Shown here piece after piece: positions 1-5,237 of a stretch of 5,237 nt of DNA. Origin of the DNA: Gemmatimonadota bacterium (lineage in GTDB: Bacteria > Gemmatimonadota > Gemmatimonadetes > Palauibacterales > Palauibacteraceae); assembly GCA_029863105.1 (NCBI GenBank), contig JAOTWC010000123.1, positions 1-5,237 of the forward strand. The letters run 5' to 3'. Numbering within the stretch: position 1 is the stretch's first letter; every line of letters begins with the position of its first letter. The notes beneath the pieces are model-generated. The model did not search any database. It had not been told where the DNA came from and was given only the letters and a program-made list of their open reading frames with translations. The translations under genes and the position numbers were made by a program.

Positions 1-31
1 TCTGTCATCTCCCCATTCGCCACTCGCCGGC

Positions 32-60
32 TTGATCGTCACGAACCCGCGCGCCATCAT
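32..60 (+). promoter_or_regulatory. Weak candidate promoter for the methyltransferase-HEAT gene
   Basis: TTGATC at 32-37 and CATCAT at 55-60 are separated by exactly 17 nt. Each matches four of six bases of the sigma-70 consensus boxes. This would start transcription near position 67, giving a leader of about 20 nt before the chosen ATG. The match is only moderate, and the preferred sigma factor of the host is unknown. The true promoter may lie left of the window. Confidence 0.2.
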
Positions 61-72
61 ACGGAGGGGTGT

Positions 73-80
73 GGAGGGGG
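73..80 (+). promoter_or_regulatory. Ribosome-binding site deciding the start at 89
   Basis: The purine run GGAGGGGG ends 8 nt before the ATG at 89. This supports that ATG over the in-frame TTG at 32, which has no such site upstream and would add 19 charged residues ahead of the first membrane segment. Confidence 0.6.
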
Positions 81-88
81 CGCGGGTC

Positions 89-1771
89 ATGAGTCATCGA
101 GTTCGGCAGAGAATCGTTCTGGTTCTGCTCGCCGCCGTGTTCGCCATTGGGTTGACGTTCGCCACGGTCGAGCTTCCCTATCTCGTCGATGACGTCCTCC
201 AGACCTCGGTCACCACGCCGGGTCTCGATTCGCACGCCGATGAGATAAGCCGGCTCAAGACCGAGCTGTTCATCTCCCACTTTCATCTACGCGCGATCGG
301 CTACGTCTGCTTCGCGCTGCTGGTGCTAGCGATCGTGGTAGGGTTCGCCACGCGCAGGACCGAATTGGCCGCGGTCGGCGCGCTCGGATTCATGCTCCCC
401 GTGTTCGCGCAGTTCGCGGGCGTCATGTTCTTCCTCGCCGGCCTGGGCATGCTCAACCTCCTCTGGCTCCCGGTTCTCGACGTCTCGTTCGAGCTGTCCC
501 GGCTGGGTCTCGTCGTCCGCGCGCCGTACGACCTGCTCATGTGGCTGTTCCGGCAGGTGGGGATCGACGGCTACTGGCCGACGGTCTACCTCTTCCTGGG
601 GAGCGGGCTGCTGCTCTTCTTCCTCGGCACTTTCGCCTGGCTGTCAGCTCGAGCCCGCGAACAGGATGTGGCCGACTTCTGGGTGTACCGCATCTCTCGG
701 CACCCTCAGTACCTGGGCTGGATTCTCTGGAGCTACGGTGTCTACCTGCTGCTCCTCAGAAACCTGTACCCCAAGCGATCCTGGGGTATCGATGCCAGCC
801 TGCCGTGGCTCGTCTCCACGCTGATCATCATCGGCGTGGCCATGATGGAAGAGCTGCACATGCGGCAGAAGTTCGGCGCGGCGTACGAGGCATATCGCCG
901 CAGGGCACCGTTCCTGCTCCCCGTGCCGAAGTTCGTCGCCACCCTGTTCACCCTTCCAAGCCGCCTGCTTTTCAGGAAGAACACGCCTGAGCGGAAGCGG
1001 GAGGTGGCGGTCGTCATGTCACTCTACGCGGTCGTCTTGATCGCGATCTCCGCCCTCGCCTACGGAGGCGGGTGGACCAGGACCATATCCATCCTCAGCC
1101 CGTCCGGCCGGGATACCAAGATGGAGCGGCTGGCGACCCAGCTGGTGGAGGAGCCCAACCGACGGAGCAAATACTTCATCGCGCTGCGCCTGGCCGCCTT
1201 CGGAGACCCGGCCGTAGACCACTTGGCACCGCTCCTCCGACACGAGGACGCCGAAGTCCGGAGAAACGCCGCCGACATGCTGGGAAGAATCCCATCCGCG
1301 AGGGCCGTGCCCGCCCTGGTGAGCGCGCTGAACGATTCCCTGTCCGACGTCCGCGGCAGGGCGGCCTCCGCTCTTGGTGTCATTGGCTCTGCGGAAGCCG
1401 TAGAGCCGCTGCTCGACATGACCGGCGATTCGGAGGCGTGGGTCCGGAGCGCCGTGATGCGCTCCCTCGCCCGCCTCGGCGCAACCGATCTGCTCCCGTC
1501 GGCCGCACAGGCGGTGAACAGCCCGGATATGTGGTTCCGCGCCTCCGCGGTCGAATCGGTGGGGATCTTGGGATCGGAACGCGGACTGCCACTGGTGCTC
1601 GGGGCACTGCGCGACGAGGAGCCGCACGTACGCCGGTCGGCCGTGGTGGCCGCCCTCCTCATCGGCTCGCCGTTGGCGTGCGACGCCCTCGCCGAGGCGT
1701 CGAGCGACGACGATTGGGAAGTGCGGATCTACGCGGCCGAGACGCGGCGGCGGCTCGACTGTCCACGGTAG
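89..1771 (+). CDS. ICMT/PEMT-like membrane methyltransferase fused to C-terminal HEAT repeats
   Basis: Predicted 560-residue integral membrane protein. Hydrophobic segments lie near residues 8-31, 67-88, 95-130, 163-186, 205-224, 239-253 and 308-326. Residues about 195-280 carry the signature of the isoprenylcysteine carboxyl methyltransferase/phospholipid methyltransferase family. RHPQYLG at 204-210 is followed by a membrane hairpin, then E254-E255, then Y266xxY269 and a proline-rich end at 274-280. In that family this region binds S-adenosylmethionine and methylates membrane-embedded or lipid-like acceptors; the acceptor here is unknown. After one more membrane segment, residues about 365-555 form roughly six HEAT (PBS-lyase-like) repeats, with recurring D-x-x-V-R-x-x-A-A-x-x-L-G patterns (for example 388-400 and 420-433). 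These are probably a soluble protein-interaction scaffold. Stand-alone bacterial members are usually only about 150-250 residues, so the HEAT tail is an added module. The gene converges with the minus-strand operon, with 8 nt between stop codons. The domain assignment is good; the substrate is an open question. Confidence 0.85.
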   Translation: MSHRVRQRIVLVLLAAVFAIGLTFATVELPYLVDDVLQTSVTTPGLDSHADEISRLKTELFISHFHLRAIGYVCFALLVLAIVVGFATRRTELAAVGALGFMLPVFAQFAGVMFFLAGLGMLNLLWLPVLDVSFELSRLGLVVRAPYDLLMWLFRQVGIDGYWPTVYLFLGSGLLLFFLGTFAWLSARAREQDVADFWVYRISRHPQYLGWILWSYGVYLLLLRNLYPKRSWGIDASLPWLVSTLIIIGVAMMEELHMRQKFGAAYEAYRRRAPFLLPVPKFVATLFTLPSRLLFRKNTPERKREVAVVMSLYAVVLIAISALAYGGGWTRTISILSPSGRDTKMERLATQLVEEPNRRSKYFIALRLAAFGDPAVDHLAPLLRHEDAEVRRNAADMLGRIPSARAVPALVSALNDSLSDVRGRAASALGVIGSAEAVEPLLDMTGDSEAWVRSAVMRSLARLGATDLLPSAAQAVNSPDMWFRASAVESVGILGSERGLPLVLGALRDEEPHVRRSAVVAALLIGSPLACDALAEASSDDDWEVRIYAAETRRRLDCPR

Positions 1772-1779
1772 TCGCGCGC

Positions 1780-2319
1780 TCAGTCGCGCAGCACCGCCGG
1801 CAGCTGCTCCGGGGGGATCAACGCTTCGTTGGTGACGGCCGCGACCTTCCAGCCGTCCGGCTGCCGGATCATGAGAAAGAAGTCCACACCCTCCTGCGGC
1901 GGGCGCGGCGAGCCCGGAATGTGCGCCGCGTAGCGCACCCACACCTGCGCCATGTCTCGAATCACGGTCGTGTGAATCCGGAGGATCGTCTCGCTGAATC
2001 CCGACTGCTGCACGTCCGGCCGGTCGGCGAACGTGATGAAGTCGTTCAGGAACCCGTCCACGTCGAACACGCTGGTCGCGTTCCGCCCCGTGCGCAGCAC
2101 GATCACCGCCTGCTCGTGAAACAGCGCGCGGACGTCGTCCCAGTTCGGCGGACTCCCGGGCTCCCAGCTGACGAGGCCGTAGAGCTCCCGGATGACCGCC
2201 TCCGGGGCAGGGATCGAGTCGGCCGGCAAACCGGCGGGCTGTTGGGCCGACAGCGAATCGGCGGTGCCCGCCACAGCGAGCAACCCCGCCAGCAGGAACG
2301 CCCATCCGGCGCGGTGCAT
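1780..2319 (-). CDS. Exported NTF2/SnoaL-like (DUF4440-type) protein
   Basis: Predicted 179-residue precursor. Residues 1-25 form a signal peptide: a short basic start, a hydrophobic core at 6-19, and a likely cleavage after S-L-S-A25, before Q26-Q27. The mature part looks like an NTF2-like cone fold. It has a helix with an I-R-E-L-Y pattern at 43-47, then W60-DDVRALF-H68, then F94 and F97 in a second helix. Beta strands follow at 110-133 (S-E-T-I-L-R-I-H-T and A-Q-V-W-V-R-Y) and at 144-163 (G-V-D-F-F-L-M-I and G-W-K-V-A-A-V). Relatives often record a calculated ligand-binding or unknown role, and no catalytic set can be named here. The ATG at 2319 is chosen because a perfect AGGAGG precedes it. 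An upstream in-frame ATG at 2361 overlaps the preceding gene's stop and would put 14 residues ahead of the signal peptide. This is the last gene of the hemerythrin operon, 35 nt after the second gene. Confidence 0.75.
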   Translation of the reverse strand: MHRAGWAFLLAGLLAVAGTADSLSAQQPAGLPADSIPAPEAVIRELYGLVSWEPGSPPNWDDVRALFHEQAVIVLRTGRNATSVFDVDGFLNDFITFADRPDVQQSGFSETILRIHTTVIRDMAQVWVRYAAHIPGSPRPPQEGVDFFLMIRQPDGWKVAAVTNEALIPPEQLPAVLRD

Positions 2320-2324
2320 GTATT

Positions 2325-2330
2325 CCTCCT
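2325..2330 (-). promoter_or_regulatory. Strong ribosome-binding site deciding the start at 2319
   Basis: On the minus strand a perfect AGGAGG lies 5 nt before the ATG at 2319. It fixes the start of the NTF2-like gene just before its signal peptide and indicates independent, efficient translation inside the operon. Confidence 0.75.
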
Positions 2331-2354
2331 CTCGAAGCTCGATCGGCGCGACGT

Positions 2355-3077
2355 TCAGCATCCCTTCAAGTATTTCATGCGAAACCGCAGATGGCCGCCG
2401 GCATCCAGTAGTTGCGGCCTGGTGAAGCGCGTCGCCGCACGTCCTTGGAGAACGGGCGGCTCACCTTCCTCGCACCAGTGGTCGGCGGGTTGCTCCGGCC
2501 TGAGGAGCAGGGCATCCGGCTCCGCGGCAACCACGTACCATCCGGCGTCGTCCATCTCGATGATGTCGCCACCCTGCACGGTGATGATCGGGAACCCTCC
2601 GCCAGGCCCCCGGCGGAGCCAGACGTCGGTTGGCCAGGGGCCCGGGGGCAGGCGGATCCAGCCGTCCTGCTCCGCTGCCAGCGTCTGGTGGAAGTACGGA
2701 CCGTAGCCCCAGTCCTGCAGGAAGAGATCGGGGACGAACGTCGTACTCACGAACCGACCCATCGCTCGGAAGTGTGCGCTCAAGCCTCGACCGGGCGTAG
2801 CGACCACCACCAGGACACCGACGCGGCCGGACACCTCGCTCGGCAACTGATACAGGTCGTACCCCGCCACTTTCGGGCCGAGGGAGCGAGCGTGGCATGC
2901 CGCGAGCGTCGCGGGGTCGGTACACAATTCGCCGAGCCGGTTCTCGTTCTCGAGCCAGCGGACATCGACGGGATCGAACAGCCCCACCCAGGCACGAAAG
3001 CCCTCCTGTGCCCTCGCGGTGGCGGTCAGGCCACACAACACCGTTAGGGCGACGACCCACGTCGTGACTCGGCTCAT
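2355..3077 (-). CDS. Exported protein of unknown family
   Basis: Predicted 240-residue precursor that I do not recognise. Residues 1-23 are a clear Sec signal peptide: a basic start, a hydrophobic core at 7-19, and cleavage after A-R-A23, before Q24-E25. The mature protein has four cysteines (C52, C61, C202 and C240, the last residue), so two disulfides are possible in an oxidising compartment. It is rich in W, G and P: D123-W-G-Y-G-P-Y-F-H at 122-130, then G-P-W-P at 146-149 and G-P-G-G-G-F-P at 157-163. A probable beta-rich C-terminal half includes I-I-T-V-Q-G-G-D-I-I-E at 164-174 and W180-Y-V-V-A-A. The ATG at 3077 is preferred because GGAG sits 8 nt upstream and the signal peptide begins there. 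A longer reading from 3224 would run back inside the hemerythrin gene. It is the middle gene of the operon, 19 nt after the hemerythrin gene. An envelope role is inferred from the signal peptide only. Confidence 0.75.
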   Translation of the reverse strand: MSRVTTWVVALTVLCGLTATARAQEGFRAWVGLFDPVDVRWLENENRLGELCTDPATLAACHARSLGPKVAGYDLYQLPSEVSGRVGVLVVVATPGRGLSAHFRAMGRFVSTTFVPDLFLQDWGYGPYFHQTLAAEQDGWIRLPPGPWPTDVWLRRGPGGGFPIITVQGGDIIEMDDAGWYVVAAEPDALLLRPEQPADHWCEEGEPPVLQGRAATRFTRPQLLDAGGHLRFRMKYLKGC

Positions 3078-3085
3078 TCTCGTTT

Positions 3086-3089
3086 CTCC
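3086..3089 (-). promoter_or_regulatory. Ribosome-binding site in the 19-nt intergenic gap
   Basis: GGAG on the minus strand lies 8 nt before the ATG at 3077 and entirely inside the gap after the hemerythrin stop codon. It supports the shorter start of the exported protein, which begins directly with a signal peptide. Confidence 0.5.
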
Positions 3090-3096
3090 AGAGCCG

Positions 3097-3669
3097 CTAC
3101 ACGCGCAGCGCGCGCTCGCGGATCTTGGCGCCAAGCTCCTGGAGTTGCTCTTTGGTGTGACCCTCGAAGCGACGCGCACACACGGCACCATAGGCGGTGC
3201 AGAGCGACCGGCACGCAGGCCCACGGACGGTCTGGTCGGCCACCTCGAACAGCACGTGGTCTTCCTTCTGAATATGGCCGCGGATCAGGTTCACGTAGCC
3301 CATGGCTGCGTTGCGCAGGGTTGCCTGGGCTTCGGCGTCAGCGGCGCGCGCGCCGTCCAGCGCGCCCGCCATGTGCCGGGCGAGGGCCCGCCCCTGCTGA
3401 TGCTCCTGCAACATGACCGCGATCGGGCCGTGGTCCCGGGGCATGCCCGCCGCCTCCAGCTCGGGAAACAGCAGGTCCTCTTCCTTGCCATGGTGGCAAG
3501 CGTCCGCGAAGAGGCGGATGAACGTCACGCAATCGGCAAACGCGTCCACGTCCCACCGGCCCTCCTCGGCGGCGCGCACCAACACAGCCAGTGCGTTGGC
3601 GACCTCGAGAATGTGCTGGTGTTCCGCCCGGAGGCGGGAGGTGGCGGTTTCGGCTGCGGGGTCGGGCAT
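3097..3669 (-). CDS. Hemerythrin-like HHE cation-binding domain protein
   Basis: Predicted 190-residue soluble protein without a signal peptide, so probably cytoplasmic. It is an all-helical four-helix-bundle type with the expected metal ligands in order: H17/H19 in helix 1; H59-H60-G-K-E63-E64 in helix 2; H90 in L-Q-E-H; and H132-I-Q-K-E136-D-H138 in the fourth helix. This spacing (H, HxxxE, H, HxxxE) is that of the hemerythrin/HHE family, which binds a non-haem di-iron centre. Family members bind or sense oxygen, nitric oxide or peroxide, or handle iron; which applies here cannot be read from the sequence. The first about 150 residues cover the domain. A further helical tail of about 40 residues carries C153, C157 and C164, which could be redox-active or structural. 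The ATG at 3669 has a modest GAGG 7 nt upstream. It is the first gene of a three-gene operon with two exported proteins, and the next start follows after 19 nt. Confidence 0.9.
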   Translation of the reverse strand: MPDPAAETATSRLRAEHQHILEVANALAVLVRAAEEGRWDVDAFADCVTFIRLFADACHHGKEEDLLFPELEAAGMPRDHGPIAVMLQEHQQGRALARHMAGALDGARAADAEAQATLRNAAMGYVNLIRGHIQKEDHVLFEVADQTVRGPACRSLCTAYGAVCARRFEGHTKEQLQELGAKIRERALRV

Positions 3670-3758
3670 GGTGAAGCCTCGTTCGGCGAGCGACGCGCCG
3701 TGAGCCGACGTGGAGGGAGATTCCCCCGGCCGTTCCAGGCGCCGGTCAGGCGTAACAT

Positions 3759-3764
3759 ATCATA
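3759..3764 (-). promoter_or_regulatory. Candidate -10 element of the hemerythrin operon
   Basis: TATGAT, read on the minus strand from 3764 to 3759, differs from the sigma-70 -10 consensus at one base. It sits in a small AT-rich patch (about 3752-3766) in otherwise GC-rich DNA. It would start transcription about 80-85 nt before the hemerythrin ATG. No convincing -35 box is seen at 16-18 nt; a TTGAAG is present further upstream, but about 24 nt away, which is too far. I see no FNR/NnrR-type dyad. Confidence 0.3.
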
Positions 3765-3934
3765 GTGGGCCGCTGGGAGATCGTGCCCTTCAATGGGTCG
3801 TTCGTTGCCGCTCCCCCTCTTTCCCGCCCGGGACCTCCTCCTGCCGCGGCCGCCCCTATGCTTGGAACCCTGCTGACCGCGACGCCGACCACGACGCCGT
3901 AACCCAATGCCGCCAATCGCCTTACAGTGCCTCG
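3765..3934. other. Gene-free stretch between operon promoter and repeat array
   Basis: I see no convincing gene or RNA in this stretch. Possible reading frames have no ribosome-binding site and no recognisable protein. The only local structure is a short direct repeat of GACGCCG (about 3881 and 3893). The right end grades into the 21-nt array; the first faint unit may begin near 3908 or 3929. Confidence 0.4.
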
Positions 3935-4497
3935 CAGCGCCGTTTCAGGTGGCTCACATCGAAATTCGATCGGGTCAAACCGAAATCCGGACGGGTCAAA
4001 CCGAAATCCGGATGAGGCGATCGGAAGGTCGGATGCGGCGATCCGAATCCCGGGTGTGCCGACCGGGTCTCGGGAACGGTCGGCCGATTTGGGACGGGGC
4101 GGTCGGAGTATTGGCTGCCACAATTCCGAATGCCGGTCCTGCCGATACGAGTTCGGCGCGCGCCGAGCGGAATGGTGGAACTGGCAGCCCGAGCGCCGGG
4201 CGTGGCGATCCGCGTTCTGGGCATGGCGATCCGCGCACGGCCAGTGCGATCGGAACCCCGGGTGCGGCGAGCCGGAGCCCGGCCGGCGCAATCCACGATC
4301 CGGGTGCACTGACCGCGTGCCGGACATGCCGACCCGAGAACCGGACAATGCGATCGCCGTTTCGGGCTTGCCGACCCGAATCCCAGTTGGGTCTGTTCGA
4401 GTTCCCCACGCGGCAATCGCAATTCGGAACACGCCACGCCGCATTTGGGGGCGATCGGCCGGAATTGGGTTCGATCCTTCCGACATCGAGTGCGATC
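3935..4497. repeat. Degenerate 21-nt tandem repeat array, about 26-27 units
   Basis: Aligning by eye on the first base of a CGA-like anchor puts successive units at 3935 (weak), 3955, 3976, 3997, 4018, 4039, 4060, 4081, 4100, 4121, 4143, 4164, 4185, 4206, 4227, 4247, 4268, 4289, 4310, 4330, 4351, 4372, 4393, 4414, 4435, 4456 and 4477. Nearly every step is 21, with single steps of 19, 20 or 22. The by-eye consensus core is CGATCCGAATTCCGG, followed by about six less conserved G-rich bases. The middle of the core is close to a dyad (CCGAATTCCGG). Units share roughly half to all of their bases; only 3971-3991 and 3992-4012 are identical. The period is seven codons, but also two helical turns of B-DNA. 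There are no unique spacers, so it is not a CRISPR. A faint continuation may reach about 4550. Its function is unknown: it may be a protein-binding array, a decayed coding repeat, or a structural DNA element. Confidence 0.8.
3971..4012 (+). repeat. Perfect tandem duplication of one 21-nt unit
   Basis: Positions 3971-3991 and 3992-4012 are identical over all 21 bases; each starts CGGGTCAAACC and ends AATCCGGA. It is the only perfect adjacent pair in the array and lies near its end facing the hemerythrin operon. This points to a recent slippage or unequal-exchange event, with the rest of the array much older. Confidence 0.95.
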
Positions 4498-4569
4498 GGG
4501 GAGCGGTTGCGGCTTCCCTCCGCGGGGCCGGCGAGATCCGAGGTAGCGGTGCCCCCCGGTCAGGTCGGA

Positions 4570-5237
4570 CTACGAACGGACGTGTTGGTTGAAGAACGCG
4601 ATCGTCCGCTCCCAGGCCAGCTTGGCCGCCGCCTCATCGTACCGCGGCGTCGTGTCGTTGTTGAAGCCATGCTGGGTGCCCGGATTGAGGTGGCGCTGAT
4701 AGTCGACGCCCGCCGCCTGCAGTGCGTTCTCGTAGTCGGGCCAGCTCGCGTTGATCCGCGGATCGTTCTCAGCGGACTGCACCAGCAGGGGACAGCGGAT
4801 CTTCGACACGTCCTCCAGGTTGGGTGCTGACCCGTAGAACGGCACCCCGGCCATCAGGTCCGCCCCCAGCCGAGTCGCGAGATAGTTCACCATACCACCG
4901 CCGTAGCAGAACCCCACCGCACCGATCCGGCCGGTGCACTCCGGCCGGCCCCGAAGGAAGGCGGCTGCCGCGACGAAGTCCTCCCGCGTCTTCGCCTGGT
5001 CGAGCTGCCGGAACAGCTGCCGGGCGTCGTCTTCCGTACCCGGGTAGCCACCGAGCGGAAAGAGCGCGTCCGGCGCGAACGCCACGAAGTTATCGACGGC
5101 CAGCCGCCGGGCGATGTCCTCGATGTGCGGGTTGAGGCCCCGGTTCTCGTGTATCACCAGGATGCCCGGAAGCCGGCCGGTGGCGCCGGCGGGTTTGACG
5201 AAGTACCCTCGCCCCCGCTCGTAGCCGTCCGGCGAAT
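4570..5237 (-). CDS. Dienelactone hydrolase family protein, N-terminus outside window
   Basis: An alpha/beta hydrolase of the dienelactone hydrolase family. The reading frame is open to the right edge, so 221 complete C-terminal codons are visible and the true start lies beyond 5237. A GTG at 5157 falls inside the conserved strand before H-E-N-R-G, so it is not the start. In-frame residues upstream of it (G-Y-F-V-K-P-A-G, then L-P-G-I-L) are typical of the family's first strands. Key residues are E in I-H-E-N-R-G (codon 5148-5146), the nucleophile C in G-F-C-Y-G-G (4908-4906), D in E-N-D-P-R (4764-4762) and H in T-Q-H-G-F (4671-4669). This gives the Cys-Asp-His triad plus the glutamate that partners the cysteine. 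Family enzymes hydrolyse lactone or ester bonds, classically dienelactone in chloroaromatic breakdown, but many members act on unknown esters. No pathway neighbours are visible here. The 21-nt array begins within about 75-95 nt of its stop codon. Confidence 0.9.
   Translation of the reverse strand, partial: SPDGYERGRGYFVKPAGATGRLPGILVIHENRGLNPHIEDIARRLAVDNFVAFAPDALFPLGGYPGTEDDARQLFRQLDQAKTREDFVAAAAFLRGRPECTGRIGAVGFCYGGGMVNYLATRLGADLMAGVPFYGSAPNLEDVSKIRCPLLVQSAENDPRINASWPDYENALQAAGVDYQRHLNPGTQHGFNNDTTPRYDEAAAKLAWERTIAFFNQHVRS

Noticed and set aside
1772..1800. Bidirectional terminator between the convergent genes
   Set aside because: GCGCG and CGCGC could form a 5-bp stem around 1775-1790, but it lies mostly within the NTF2-like coding end, is short, and has no T-run on either side.
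1019..2305. Long minus-strand reading frame of about 428 codons
   Set aside because: It runs antisense through the HEAT-repeat region and then out of frame through the NTF2-like gene. Both of those have recognisable domains and ribosome-binding sites, whereas this product is low-complexity Arg/Gly/Ala-rich, as expected for a shadow frame in GC-rich DNA.
1072..2706. Plus-strand reading frame of about 544 codons
   Set aside because: It overlaps three better-supported genes in other frames, has Arg/Pro-rich composition and no recognisable domain, and no ribosome-binding site stands out.
3746..4486. Minus-strand gene of about 246 codons through the repeat array
   Set aside because: There is no Shine-Dalgarno site before its ATG, it ends in the presumed promoter of the hemerythrin operon, and it changes repeat phase inside the array because units of 19, 20 and 22 nt occur.
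3935..4497. CRISPR array
   Set aside because: The 21-nt units abut directly, with no unique spacers between identical repeats. The units themselves diverge, and no cas genes are nearby.
3907..4830. Plus-strand gene of about 307 codons across the array and hydrolase
   Set aside because: Its second part is antisense to the well-supported dienelactone hydrolase gene, and its first part is only the repeat array read in one of several open frames.

Overview
The window is GC-rich throughout, densely coded, and uses clear Shine-Dalgarno sites. Two proteins carry typical Sec signal peptides, which suggests a high-GC bacterium, probably diderm. A Gemmatimonadota- or Acidobacteriota-like soil or sediment organism would fit, but this is an impression only and no marker gene is present.

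Layout. (1) Positions 89-1771 (+) encode a 560-residue membrane protein. It joins an isoprenylcysteine/phospholipid methyltransferase-like (ICMT/PEMT) domain to a C-terminal run of HEAT repeats. (2) It converges, with an 8-nt gap, on a compact three-gene minus-strand operon. In transcription order this encodes a cytoplasmic hemerythrin-like HHE protein (3669-3097), an exported protein of unknown family with four mature cysteines (3077-2355), and an exported NTF2/SnoaL-like protein (2319-1780). The gaps are 19 and 35 nt, and each of the two downstream starts has its own ribosome-binding site. (3) About 900 bp upstream of that operon contain no convincing gene. Most of this stretch, about 3935-4497, is a strongly diverged tandem array with a 21-nt period, about 26-27 units long. 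(4) At the right edge, 4570-5237 (-) is the C-terminal part of a dienelactone hydrolase family protein with its catalytic residues intact. Its start lies outside the window.

How the parts relate. The hemerythrin operon is the only clear transcription unit. It pairs a di-iron/oxygen- or NO-type binding protein with two envelope or periplasmic proteins, but the sequence does not show a shared pathway. The 21-nt array lies between the 3' end of the hydrolase gene and the presumed promoter of the hemerythrin operon, and no known element class explains it. It is the most unusual thing in the window. The methyltransferase-HEAT fusion and the uncharacterised exported protein come next.
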